Assembly (NCBI GenBank): GCA_019054805.1
Contig: JAHQIY010000009.1
Span: 992,001 to 1,056,000 of the forward strand
DNA length: 64,000 nt
DNA from: Brachionus manjavacas
Lineage: Eukaryota > Rotifera > Eurotatoria > Ploima > Brachionidae
Direction: 5' to 3'
The translations under genes and the position numbers were made by a program. The stretch's first letter is position 1, and every line of letters begins with the position of its first letter. The notes below the pieces were generated by a model, which was not told the origin of the DNA, did not search any database, and was given only the letters and a program-made list of their open reading frames with translations. Shown one piece after another: positions 38,101 through 53,100 of this stretch.

Positions 38101-41100
38101 TGGAAGTGTTTACGGCACTGGCAACAAAAATTGGTTCAAAAAAACATTTGATATTGGTCAGTTTGCAGCCAACTACCAGCTGGAAGTATTTGCCTATCCT
38201 AAATACGAGTCCAATTTCAACTACACCGACATTGCCATTGACGATGTTGAATTCATCAATTGTTCACCAAATTCAACTTTGATCGATGTTGATCTAAAGT
38301 GCAATTTTGAGCAAACACTTTGCGGATATTCGAACGATCCGAGCAATAAGTTGAATTGGCAGCGCAAAGCCAACAAATCGGACTCCTATTCGAACACAGG
38401 ACCAATTGGTGATCACACAACTGGTCTCGGCTACTACGCACTTTTCAAGCCGGGCTATTCAAGCACCCGAGGCTCTTCTGGCCGCCTCCTGTCATCAATC
38501 CAAACCTCGTCAATAAATCAAACTATTTGTCTTAGTTTTTGGTATCACATGTTTGGCATAGATGTGTACAAGCTGAATGTGTACATAGACGTGTACCCGT
38601 CTATCAGCTCAGCTAATTTTAACAGACAGCTGGTGTGGACAAAGTATGGTTCATTGGCAAGAAGATGGTACAAAAGTGAAAAAACAGTGCGACCTATTGG
38701 TGCATGGCGTGTGGTATTCGAAGGCGTTGCCGATTACTATTCCAAAGGAGACATTGCTATAGATGACATATTAAGCTATGACGGAGCGTGTCCTGCCCAA
38801 CGCTCATGTGACTTTGAGGCTGACTTGTGCCAATTTCAAAATTTAAATGACTCTAGTGTGGATCTGGTCTGGCTTAGAGGAATACCAAACAATCAGCTAA
38901 TCGATCACACACTCTTGTCTAATGAAGGCTCTATAGCTTATGTATTTTTGTCAACTAATATAAAACAAAATAGCCAAGCCGTTCTCACAAGTCCACTCTA
39001 TAGGACAAATAATTTGGAATGTGTCGAATTTTGGTATGTTTTGAGCAATTCGGCGTTTTTGAACACCACTGTTCTAAGTGTTTATGAGACTCAAGGTACC
39101 ACTTCCACTCTTAAATGGTCCAAGCCATCAACATTAAAAAGCGCATGGCGCTTTGGTCAAGCTCAAATCGATCACACATTCAGCACCAACTATGACTATT
39201 CAGTCAAATTTAAAGCTGAAATAGCGTCTGCTAGTCAATTGAGAGATGCCATTATTGGCATTGATGATGTTAATATCAAGAGTGGTAAATGTGAGTCAAG
39301 TTTGAATTGTAATTTTGAAGAATTTTCAATATGTGCCTGGCAGCATTCGGCTGACGATGATTTTGACTGGCTTTTGAACCAAGGCGAAACTGATTCGTAT
39401 GACACAGGTCCCAATGTGGACGTAACACTAGGCACTGATGAGGGTGTTTATTTATTTTTGGAATCTAGTTATCCGGTCAAGTTAAATGACAAAGCTATTT
39501 TGATCAGTGATTATGTAGATGCAGTTGACAATGGTTGTTTTGGTCTGTGGTATTTTATGCATGGATTGGATGTTTATAAGTTTAATGTTTACATGGAAGA
39601 TGAGGTTAGTGGCAAGAGATTGGTAAGGAACTTTACTGGAGAGCAAGGCTTTGCGTGGCAACAGCTTTTGTTGAATGTAACAAATAGAAACGAGTTTAGA
39701 ATTTATTTAGAGGGAATTATTGGAGATGGATATCGGGGTGACATAGCTTTGGACGATCTGTCCTATTCGACAAGTCCATGTGGAGCAGCATCATCGGTCA
39801 GCGTTTCGACCAGGTCGACCACAATAACCTATCCGGCCAATCCGGTCGATTGTAACTTTGATCAAAACAACACGTGCTACTGGACCCATGATTCTGAGGC
39901 TGATTTCAAATGGCAAACAAACAAGGGAAGAACTCAAACATTCTTGACTGGACCATCGGCTGACCACACTACCGACACAGAGTTTGGCTATTACCTCTAT
40001 CTGGAGACATCGCCGCCTGCACAGCCGAACAACACAGCTCGCCTCCTAGGTCCCTATTTTACAATGAGCAGTACAGGCGGTTGTTTGAAATTTTTCTATC
40101 ACATGTTCGGCAGAGACATCAACAAATTGAATGTCTATTCCCAATTAGCCAGTGATGTTGACTTTGGCAAAGCTGTGTGGCAAAAACAAGGCAATCAAGG
40201 AGATAAATGGATGTTGGGACAAGTTTATCTAGAACGAAAGAGTTCTTTTACAAAGACAAGATTTATTATCGAAGGCTTGGTGGGTACAGGTGCTCTTGGC
40301 GACATAGCTATGGATGACATTGCCTACAACGATGGAAATTGTCCAATAACAAATACATGTGACTTTGAGTCTGTGGATTTGTGCGGCTATAAGAATGATT
40401 TGAGTGCTGCTATTCAGTGGAATCGTGTGCAAGGCAAAAATGAAGATTTAGATCACAGTTATGGCTCTGAAACTGGCCACTACATGCTTGCCAAGTCCAT
40501 CAGTCCACATATGATGAATCGAATGGCAAGATTTTTATCTCCAGTCTATCCAGCTACCACTCTTTGTGTTAACTTCTGGTACAAAACCCAGGGCGGTATT
40601 CAATTCAATATAAGAACTTATTCATTTGGCAATTACAACAACAAGGCTATGTTCAGTGCCAGAGGAGACCGAGGCAAAGAGTGGTCGTTGGGCCGTACAA
40701 CTTTGTCCTACTCGGCTCCGTATCAAATTGTTTTTGAACTAGTCGACCAGGGTGTCAATGATGGAGAAGTGTGGCTTGATGACATAAACATTGACTTTAG
40801 ATCATGCGATCCGATAGCTTCGTGTACATTCGAAAATGAGAACTTATGTGGATATACCAATATAGCCGGAAGTGATTTTGATTGGGTTCTTTTGAATGGA
40901 GAGCTTGGCTCGGCTTTGGTCAACTGGGATATTCCGTCATTTGATCATACTCTTGGAACCGCATATGGTTCATTTTTGTACTTGGACACCAGCAACAAAC
41001 AAGACAATCTAAAAGCTCAAATAGAATCGGAAATAATTAGCCAAAATCAAGGAAGACAATGCTTACAATTTTATTTGTTAACAAATTCACAAAACTTAGC

Positions 41101-44100
41101 TACACTTAAAATAAAGAGCAAAAACAAAGGTTATATAGGCTCTGTAGTGGAACACTTTAGTTCTACAAATGAATACAATGGAGACAATTGGTTCTTTAAA
41201 GAAATTCAACTTCCCAATATTAACTACCCGTTCAGCATTGTTGTCGAGGGAATAACTGAATCAAATCCGAATAATTTAAAAGGACAATTGGCCATTGATG
41301 ATTTTTATTTCTACAATGGAACATGTCAGGGTCCACCAAATCCTCAAGGACAATTTGATTGCACTAATGGTCAATTTATAGACTCGAATTTAGTTTGTGA
41401 TTTTAAAAGCGATTGTTCGAATGGACTAGACGAGAAAAAATGTGGTAGCTGCACTTTTGAGAATAATGATTTATGCGGATGGGTTGATAAAAGTTCAGGT
41501 AGTTATAAATGGACAAGAGCTAGAAAATCTATGAGCGGGTCTAATATCGGACCAGATGTTGACCATACATTTAACAATCAATCTGGATACTACATGGCTG
41601 TGATTACCAACAATGGAGCTCTGAACCAACCAGCAAGTCTTTATTCTCCCGTTTTGCCATTTGCCAGTTCAACATGTCAGATAAAATTTTGGTTTTGGAT
41701 GGAAGGTGGTAATTTTGAAACCTTAAATGTTTCGTTGTCTTTGGGAACGGATAAAGTAGTCATTTACAGAAGGGACAGATCTACTTTGGACTGGAGTCTA
41801 GCTGTCATTGACTTGGGCTCTGTTTCGAGCCAATTTGAAATTATTTTCGAAGGAATGAAAAATCAGAATTCTTTTGGTTTTATCGTGATTGACGATGTCT
41901 CTTTTGAAAATTGCGCCTTGCCTTATTTGAACAACCCTTGTGCACAAGACGATTTTAAGTGTAAAAGAGGCAATTGTGTGCCCATGGACCGAAAGTGCGA
42001 TTTTGTAGATGATTGCGGTGATTATTCAGATGAAATTGGACCTTTGTGCTCTTCTTTTTACAAGTATTAAAAAAATTATTTGAATTTTAAAACTTTTATA
42101 TTTAAAATTTAAAACTTAAAAAAAATAAAATTATAATGTTGTATAAATTAATTTATTTTCTAGATGTACCTTTGATCATTCTTTGTGTGATTGGACTGTT
42201 GAATCAAATACTTTGGTCAAATGGAAGCGTTTTAGCGGACCAACTGCTCAAGCCAACACAGGACCTAACAGAGGTTTATATTTTGAAAAAATGAAAATTC
42301 TCACCTTGTTTATTTTTATTTAAGATCATACAACAGGAACAAATCAAGGCTTTTATTTATACCTTGAGTCAGCAGGAAATAGTTTAAAATCATCTAAAAT
42401 TTCCAGTCGAATTTTCACGTCTGATCCTGGATGCCAGCTTTTGTTCTATTATCATATGTTTGGAGTAATTTTCTTTTTCAAATTTGAAAGATTAATTTTT
42501 TTATTGCTAATTATTTAGAGTACAATGGGCACATTGAATCTTTATGTCAAAAACTATGCTGAAGATAATGTGCAGCAAAAAATCTGGTAAATTTTCTAGC
42601 AATCGATGTGATTTAAATTTTCATATTTTTCTTAAAAGGTCTGCTAATGGTAATCAAGGAGATTTGTGGCTAAGAAATTTAATTGATATCCCTAATAGTC
42701 TACCTTTTCAAGTAAAATTCAACTAAAAAATATAAGGCTAATTTCATCAAATTTTTTAGGTAATATTTGAAGGAATTATAGGAAATGGAACCGAATCGGA
42801 TATTGCTCTTGATGTAAAGCCATTTTTAAATAAATTTTAAGAGTCTTCATTTTTTTAAAAAGGATATTGCATTCACGCCTTCCTGCGTTCCATTTAATGG
42901 ACCATTACCTACCTCTGGTTTCACTCAACCTCCAATGACTACACCAAATCCGTGCGGATCTGATTTCAAATGTGAATCAACACCATTTTATTGCATCAAA
43001 CCTAGTCAAGTTTGTGATTTTACACTTAATTGTAATGACGGATCTGATGAATTAAATTGTGGTCCATGTGATTTTGAGGCAGATACTTGCAAATGGCAAG
43101 ATACTAGCATAGGACTTTACGAATGGAAGCGAAAACAGTTCAATAGTGCAATTGATCCACCAGTACTTTATTCTATTTTTTATTAATAAAATATTGTAAA
43201 AATAATTATTTAGCTTATGGGAAAAAATAAAGGCTACTTTATGTACATAGATTATGGTGTGGGAAACTTTTTAGATAAAGTTCTTTTGACCAGCCCACAA
43301 TTGCCCGAACCAAGTCAAAGCTGTGAGCTCAATTTCAATCACTTTTTGGAAGGAAACCATACTGGATATTTATCAGTAATCATCCAATTTACTAATTCAA
43401 CATTGTCATCTCCAATTTGGACAAAATTTACATCAATAAATTCCACATGGACATATTCAACAATTAAATTGGCAAATTACACTACGGGTTTATCCAAAGG
43501 ATGGAAGTTAAAGTTTGTAGCTTATCTTAATGACACTGCTAGATCTAGTCGCATTAGTCTGGATGACATTTCGTTCAGTAATTGTAATCCAAATGATTAT
43601 TTGGCACCAGTAAAATGTAGCTTTGATGATGGTTTTTGTGGATGGTTCAATGATGTTGTCAACTCAAAGTTCAATTGGACACGTAATAAAGGATCAACTA
43701 GCTCTATTGATACAGGGCCTCCAGGCGATCAGTAATCATATCTTTAGATTAAAAAAAAAATTATTTTTTTTCTTTTTAGTACAAGTGGTTCAGGCTATTA
43801 TGCTTATATTGAGACTTCATCGCCTCAGAAAAAAGGCGACAATGGTATTGAATAATTTCATTTTAATTTTAGAATTAAATTTAAATTCAATTTGAAGCTA
43901 TACTGAGCACACCACTTTTACTGCCAACACCACCCTATGGAAATTGCTTGATATTCTGGTTCCATCAATTTGGAAGCGATGTTGGAGAGCTAAATATCTG
44001 GATTAATTCAACCGAAAAGAGCGAAATTTTGTGGACCAGAAAAGGAACACAATCGAACATTTGGCGCAGGGCTCAAGTTACAGTCACAAGTCAATCTAAT

Positions 44101-47100
44101 TTTAAGATTTCATTTGAAGGTGTTGTAGGAAAGGGATATTATGGAGATATGTAAGCTGAAATTTTATTTTAAAAATTAATTTTTATTCTTATTTTGCAGA
44201 GCAATCGATGACACGGAAATAACTCATCAAGGTTGTAAGGACACATCTGTTTGTGATTTTGAGCAAGACTGGTGTAAATTCAGAAATACCAGTTTACCGG
44301 GCTATTACACATGGACAAGAGGTAGCAATAAAACAGCCACTCCAGGCACTGGACCGTCATTCGATCATGTAAAATAAATCTTTCTAAATTGCAAATAAAA
44401 TTAAAATTTTGCAATTTTTTTCTTATTTTCTAAATAGACTTTGGATTTGGGCGTAGGTCACTATTTATACATAGACACTTCGCCACCTAGAGTACAAGGC
44501 GATAAGTACTTGTTTGAATCAGCTGTTCTTAAGTCAGATAAAGATAGATGTCTCAAATTTTGGTATCATATGTATGGTGATGGAATTGGCAGCTTAAATG
44601 TCTACCGAAAATTGAACAACTCATTTTTAACCGAAACTCTGTGGACAAGAGCTGGAAATCAAGATAATATTTGGAGAATGGGAAGAGCCAATTTGGACCG
44701 AACAAGTTCCACAGATGATTTTATTTTATATTTTGAAGGCGTCAAAGGTTCTACAGAAAGAGGAGACATTGCTTTAGATGACATATCCTTTTTAGAAGAG
44801 TCGTGTGGACCGACTAATTTCTGTGATTTTGAAGAAGATTTGTGTTCGTGGACGAACGCTGTTAATGGCTTCGATGACGACTTTGACTGGCTTAGAAATT
44901 CTGGATCAACAAACAGCTACAATACTGGACCAAGTGTGGACGCAACTACAGGAAGTAAAGTTGGTTGGTACATGTACATAGAAACAAGTAGTAATTCAAG
45001 AGACCAAAAAGCTTGGCTTGTTTCAGAGCATTATTTACCAGCGGATTCTCCGAATGGATTTTATTGCGTCAGCTTCTATTATCACATGTTTGGAAGCAAC
45101 ATTGGTGCACTGAATGTTTACACTCGGGTTGGATTGAATGCACTTACGCAACGATGGAGAACAAGTGGTCAAAAAGGAGATTTCTGGCTTACAGATAGTT
45201 TTAGTTTTGCCGAACAAGGAGAGTTTGTGGTAATTTTCGAAGGGGTCCATGGAGGCTCATTTAGTGGAGACATTGTAAAAATATATTAAGGAATTGAAAA
45301 AAAATTAAATTAAAATTTTTTATTAAAGGCCATTGACGATATCGGTATTGAGACTGGTTTGTGCGCTAAAGACTTGACCACTAGACCACCTGGTTTCGAG
45401 ACCATAACCTATTCACGACAACCTTTGGACTGTGATTTCGAAAAAGATTTTTGCTCTTGGACCAATGACACAGAAGTTGATTTTACATGGTTGAGAGGAA
45501 AGAGTGGCACTTTGACATCATTGACTGGGCCTCTTACAGATCATACTCTTCAGAGTTTAAATGGTTATTATGCTTATATTGAGACGTCTTATCCAAGAGT
45601 GGCTAATCAAACAGCCAGAATGAAAAGTATACCTTTTACAGTTCGCTCAGCCGGTTTTTGTTTTAAATTCTGGTACCATATGTTCGGATCTACAATCAAT
45701 ACTCTAAATGTTATTCTTGAAAATGAATGTAAGCTGAGAAAATTATTTTTCAAAATCATTTAATATTCATTTTAATTAAGTGTACAACAATCAGACTTCA
45801 GTATGGAGCAGACAACTTAATCAAGGAAATAAATGGAAATATGCTCAAATATTTATTAAAGATACAGGAAATTATAGAATTAAGATTGAAGCAATTGTAT
45901 GATGCCATTTTTAGAAATAAAACTTTTAATTTAATTTTATTATTTTAAGACCGGTAAAGGACAAACTGGTGATATAGCTATTGATGATATTTTATCTAAT
46001 TTTGGATCATGTCCAATTACAAAATCTTGCGACTTTGAAAACGACGATTTGTGCGGCTTTACAAACTATCCACTTGCAAAATTCGAGTGGACTAGGCACA
46101 AAGGGTCTACTAGCTCTGCATCAACTGGACCTTCTTATGATCACGTAAAAAATTCTTTTAATTAAAAATATACAAAGTCTCAGGCTTTAAACTTGAGAGA
46201 ATTAAGCCAAGAAATAAATAAAACAATTAAATTTAGTTTGAATTTTATTAAATTGGTTAATGATATTTTAGTAGTTAGAAATTGTGCTTTAGTTAATCTA
46301 AGTACAAATAGAACTAAAGAATACTTCATACTTCACATTTTTTTACTAAGAAACATAAATAATTATTAAAGAAGAATTAGGAAAATGCTTTTAAAAAAAT
46401 CAAAATTTAAATATGACAAAATAAAAGATGCCGATAACCTTTTTTTTTGTTAAACTTTTAAGATATGGTAATCGCTCATGAAAATTCATTTAAAAAAATT
46501 TAAGCTTCTAAATGGCTTCTGTAATTTTTCCCAAATGATTTTTTGAGGTCAAACTAAAACGAATCTTTCTTCTAGAAAGTAATTTTCAAAATAAATTTAA
46601 GTATTTTTTAAGCTTAATTTTTCATTCATGCAAGAAAATTTCAATTTGATTAAAATATATAAATAAAAACTTTTGATTGCTTTTTTAAAATATCAAATAC
46701 CCTGCCTCATTATCTTAATATTAAATAAGTCATATTCATGCAAAAAAATATAAAATAAAAGGTTAACAAAAAATTTAAAATGAAATAATTAAAAAACTGG
46801 AATTATTAAATTTGAAAAGTGACACATAAGAGCCCACATGAAATATCCATTAAATGAAATAATTTTCAAATTAACATTTTTTTTAGACTACATTAACACC
46901 TAATGGACACTACATGTTTATAGAAACAAGTTATCCGCAGAAAAAAGATGATAATGCTGTCTTGATGTCACCCACCTATAAATACACGTCATCAGGAACA
47001 AAATGCATTGAATTATGGTACCATGCATATGGCAAGAATGTTGGATCATTGAACATTTACAAACTTGAAAAAGGTGGTCTTACCGGAAATACACAGTTGA

Positions 47101-50100
47101 TATACTCAACATCAGATGATCAAGGCAATGAGTGGCATATATTGCAGACCGATTTTTATGTTGTGGCAAACCGCGAGTTCAACATATTAATCGAAGGTGT
47201 AGTAGGCTCAGGATATACCGGAGATATATCTATCGATGACTATGAATTTAAAGAAAAAGAGTGCCAACCTCTAGGCTGGTGTGACTTTGAAGAAGACACT
47301 TGTGCTTGGAAGAATATCGAATCAGGTGCTGATTTCGAATGGGCTAGACATCGTGGAAACACTTTATCATTTAATACAGGCCCTTCTACAGATCATACTT
47401 TGGGAACTCCATTTGGAACCTATCTCTATTTTGAAACTTCATCACCTGTCTTAAAAAATGACAATGCCATCATGGTTTCGCCTGTTTTCAAAGGAAACAC
47501 TTCACGCTGCTTCGAGTTTTATTACCACATGTTCGGAAGTGGCGATGCCATCCTAAATATCAGACAAAAAAATTCACTTGATCCCTTAAATAAATCAGTA
47601 ATAGTATGGACAGACAAAAATAACTATGGTGACAAATGGGTCTATGCTTCTGTCCCACTGCCTTCAAATTTTAGCCACAGTTACACTATTTTATTAGAAG
47701 CTGTATCAGGCATTAGTGCTTTGGGCGATATTGGTTTAGATGATTTGAAAATATCTGAGGGCTTGTGTCCATCAATTGACTCACAGTGTGCTTTCAACTG
47801 CACCAATGGTCAGTGCTTACCAGCAAGTAAAGTTTGTAATTTTGTGAAAGACTGTCCAAATGGCGAAGAAGAACTTTGGTGCGGATATGACAATATTGAT
47901 TTTGAAAGTGATTTGGGAAAATGGACCCAATCAAACGATGGCTTATTCAAATGGACTAGAATCAACTCGGGACTTTTGAGTGGCGTTGGGCCATCAATAG
48001 ATCACACTAATCAGTCAACAAGTGGCTACTTTTTATTCTTGGAGCCAAACACTGCACTTAGGAACCTTAATGCTCAGCTAAAAAGTCCTGTTTTAAAAGA
48101 CTCGTATTCACTGTGTGAAATGAACTTTTGGTACCAAATAGATGGACAAGATGCAGGTGAAATTGAAGTATTCTCTAACATTGGATCGCAGCGATCAAGA
48201 CTTTTGAGACTAGAAAAAGAAACATTTAATTTATGGAATTTGGCGCATGTTTATATCGGAAGGTACCGGTCTGATTTTACAATTGACATCGAGGGCTTTA
48301 GATCGTCAGCTACCAATGGCTATTTGGCTATTGATGACATTGAATTTAAGAGCTGCAATTTTCCAATGATCAAAAATTGTACATACTCTGAAGTAAAGTG
48401 TGACAATAATCGATGTGTGTCCAATTCGGTTTTGTGTGATTTTAGCGATGATTGTGGTGATTTGAGTGATGAAAAAAATGCCACATGCCTCGCTTATCCG
48501 AATCGATGTGACTTTGAGAGCTCTCTGTGCGACTGGACACAAGATGAGGCCGATTCTTACAAGTGGCAAAAAACATCCGGCTACGAGACATCATCTGACT
48601 TCTTACCCCAGCGAGATCACACCACAAACACAGAATCAGGTAGTTACATCTACATAGAGACAAAAAACCGAGCTCCAGCTTCCACATCGACCTTAATCGG
48701 TCCTTCATTCGACTACTCTAAATCTCTGTCATGCCGACTAAGACTCTTTTACTACATGTATGGAAATTCAGTTGGAAAACTAGCGGTCTTTGCTCGAAAT
48801 GCCATTGGAGCTGAGTACAAACAAGTGTGGAGCAAGATTGGCTCTTTGGACCAGAGCTGGCAACGAGCAGACATTTACATGCGTCCCTACTTTCCCAATA
48901 CAAATACATTCCAGGTATTGATTCAATCAACCGCCGCTAATTCTACACAAGAGAATGGATTTGTGGCCATTGATGATGTTTCTTTTACTCCCAATTGCTA
49001 TCCTTCCAATGACCTCTTGCCAGTGATATCCACGACCACAACGCCGCCCCCCTGCGGATCCACCGGTTTTAGATGTTCGGACGCAAAGTGCATCAGCCAA
49101 AGTCAACTATGTGACTTTATTCGAGATTGTAGCAGTGGTGAAGATGAGACTAATTGTGGTACATGTAATTTTGAAAGCGATTATTGTGGCTGGTATGACA
49201 ACAGCTTTGGCAGTCATGTGTGGAATAGAAGCAAGGCTTTGAACGCTGCTTTGCCAAGTGATGTTACTATAGGCACTAATCAAGGTTCTTTGGTGTCTTA
49301 TGCGACTGTAGAAGGAGCTTTTAGTGGACTAACGCGCCTATTCTCGCCCAAATTGGGACAAACTGGCGCCAATTGTGAATTTGAATTTTTTTACTTCAAA
49401 ATAGACAATGAAGTTAATTCAGTTATTTTTTCACTCTACTTAAATGACCAGGGGTCAGGTTCCACACAGCGTTTATGGACTACTAGAGATAACACAATGG
49501 GATGGATGCAAAAAAGAATAGGTCTGCATTCTCGAAGCGCAAATTTCAAGCTTTATTTCGAAGCTACTCAGCTCAGTGAGGTCGGATCCAACAAGCCTCA
49601 ATTGGCCATAGATGAAACAAGCTTTGTAAATTGTCAATTTTCATCAAATATTACATGTCCTAGTGGGCCCGACATTAATGTATTTAAGTGTAGTAATGGT
49701 GCATGTATTCCGAGTAATCTAGTGTGCGACTTCGAGAATGATTGTGGTGATTCAAGCGATGAGATCAATTGTGCCAGCTACAATAGATGTGATTTTGAAG
49801 ATGAGTTGAACCCGGTGTGCGAGTGGAATAGTGATGATGATGCCGAACTCTACTGGCTTAGAGGCAATGGTCTTCAATTTGAAACATCGACTAACAATTA
49901 CCCGGCATTTGGTAATTTAATAAAAAAAAAATTATTTTATTTTCATTTTTATTTAGATCATACAACACAATTGTCAACGGGAAAATTTTATTACAATGAT
50001 TTCAGCGGAAAAGCAAATCGATCAGCCAGAATAAGTAGTCCAGTATTTTATCCGGTGCAATTGGGAAATAATTGTTCATTCCGAATGTGGTATTATCTAG

Positions 50101-53100
50101 AAGGTTATGCTGGAAATCAACCTGTATTAAAGGTTTACAAACGAACAATTCTTGGTGGACCAATGACTCTTATATGGGATAAAAACAATCTTAATTGTAA
50201 GAATTAAAATTTTTTTAAAATTGCTATTCAATTTAAATACAGTATTGATTTTACCTTTTTTTTTTAAATTGTTAAAGGATCAAAAAATGTCTCTTTTAAG
50301 CAATTTTTTTTAAAATTTTTAGATTTTTTTAAGTAATTTTTTCTATAAAAAAACGTAAATTTACACTTTTTTAAGCCCTTTTACAATTTACATAAAATTT
50401 CCGTCGACCATCATATAAAATACTGTTTATTTAATTGATCTTTATAAATAATGATTTGATGTCTTAATTTTTTTTTTATATCTCTTAACATATGATAAAT
50501 TTAATAATGAACCAATACTTCACTAAAAAAATGCGCCTTCTCGATATGAATCTCTTAGCCTAATTTATTTCAAAAAATATTTTGTCTTATTTTGAATTTT
50601 TTTTTTAATCCAAAGATTAGGAAAATTTTGAATAAAAACCATTCAATTTATCAAAAATAATAAGATTATTGAAATAAATCGTATCATTTTAACTAAAAAA
50701 ATATATTCAAGTCTCAAGATTAATCAACGATTAATCGACGCTTCATTTTATTCAGAATAAACTTTAAATTTTTTAATTTTTTTTACAAAATCTTTAAAAT
50801 TTTAATTGATATTATTAAATATTGAAAGCTTAAATGTAGAAAATTTCAACTTTGATCTCTTTGTCACATAGTTATTAATCAATCTCTAGTAAAAATATTC
50901 AAATGTTTTTTCACCCTTGATTGTTTTTGACTTTGGTTAGATTAGATTTTCACTATTTTCTAAATTATAACTTAAATTCCTAGAAACATTTTTTAGCAAT
51001 TAACTGAAATTAATAATATTACTTCTACTAAACAATATTAACCAAAATAGTATTCATTTTAAAAACAATTAGTCAATTTTTTAAATTCAATTTAATCAAT
51101 GAAGCAATTTAATTAAAAATAAAAAATTGAAAATCAAGATTTTCAATTAAAAAAATAATGGAATAATTTTTAACTTAAAAGTAAATGAGTGGATTTTGGC
51201 TGGCATAAAACTGGACTCGGATAAAAATTTTCAAATAGTAGTTGAAGGCACTAACGTGGACAATGCTGAATTTGCCATTGACGATTTTTCATTTACACCT
51301 AGATGTAAAATAAATCAATTTGAGCAGTTGCCAATATACACATTTACTACACCATCACCAAGTATTGAGTGCCAAGGATCGAATCAATTCAAATGTAGAA
51401 CAAGTCAACAGTGTATAGATATGAACGATTTGTGCAATTTTAGATACGATTGTGCTGACAAATCTGATGAAGACTCTTGCCCATGGACATGTGACTTCGA
51501 GAACCAGTTTTGCGGATGGGTCAATGAGATAAAGGGTCCTAATCAGCAGCCAAAAATAGCATGGCAAATAGAATCAGGTGAAAATGCAGTCTCAACCTTA
51601 ACCGGTCCGGCATCTGACCACACTACTGGTTCAGATCAAGGTCGCTTTTTGTACCTAGAGTAAGAAACTTGATTAAATTCTTTGATTTTGAATTCAAAAT
51701 TTATAATAATTTTCAAGTCCAAAAAACAAAAATCCCGGTGATTTGGCGAGGCTTTTAAGTCCCATTTATTTCCAAGCTGGACAAACTTGTCAACTCGAGT
51801 TTTGGTATCAAATATTCGGAAATTACACTGGTCTTATCAAGGTTTATACCCGAAGTGGATTAACTGAAAGTTTGCTAGCAACTGTGGGACGAACTACTTC
51901 AAACGTAGTCCCACCGACTCAATGGATCCAATTTATTCTACCGTTACCAACTTGCCTCAAGCAGTTTCAAGTAGTGATCGAAGGTGTGCGAGGTGGTACT
52001 AGCGACACTGCTGTTGTAGTTGATGATTTAAAATTTGTCAATTGCGAATACCAAAAGCCTCAGACACAGCCACAGCAATGCATACCATCTAATAATAAAT
52101 TTGAGTGCAACAGTAATCACTGCATCGATTCATCATTTATTTGTGATTTGAACAACGATTGTTGTGATTCTAGTGACGAATCTATTAGTACATGTGCTGA
52201 TTTTTATAGGTATTTTATTTATCAATTAAATTTTGAAAAACAAAAACAAATTTAATTATTTTTAAAAAGGTGTAATTTTGAAAATGATTTATGTGCGTTT
52301 AAAGTTTTGAATGAGAGTGATATACTCTGGAAGCGAGTTAGATCAAATAGCTTTGATCAGAACAATTTGGACCGTCCATTATTAGACCATTCAATGCAAA
52401 CATCTCAAGTGATTATGAGTTAAATTTTTTTTTGTTGTCAAATAAATTCTTTTTTAAAGGGTCATTATTTAATTTTGAAGCGTCCAAACATTCCTGATTT
52501 GGGTGCAAGAGGAATCTTAGGAATAAAATTAAAATCAAGCAATTCTGGTTGTGGTGTTCGACTATGGTCCGTTATTTCTAGTCAGTATACTGGCAGTGTT
52601 TCATTTTATACTCGTTCTGCAGTTGGAGCGCAATGGTCACTTTTAAAATCAATAAATAAAAACAGCACAAATTGGATCCGAAGTGATGCCAATATTCCTC
52701 AAAATAATAATCCTTTCGAATTATTGGTTGTAGGATCAATAGAGTTTGATAGAGATGGTTTCATAGCTATTGATGATGTATCCTTTTTGCCTGGTTGTAA
52801 AGTTGATGATACTGTGATAATACCTACGCTACCATCGACAATTTCAGCATCGTCATCAACTTCAATAAGTACAAAATCAACCCAGACACAATCTAGTAAA
52901 CAAACCACATCTGGTTCTAACGCAACTCAATCAAGTCAACCTGACATAACTAGCAAAGTAACAGATTCAGGATCTTCAATACATACAGATTCTACCACTA
53001 GCCAGGGGGCCAAATGTCCTGTTAATTATTGCCAAAATGAAGCTGAATGTTATTTAATAGATGAAAATTTTGTATGCAATTGTAAACCTGGATTTACCGG

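Noticed and set aside
48306-48930. Overlapping open frames on both strands within MAM-B
   Set aside because: Shadows of the LDLa/MAM47 coding exon, whose sense translation has clear domains.
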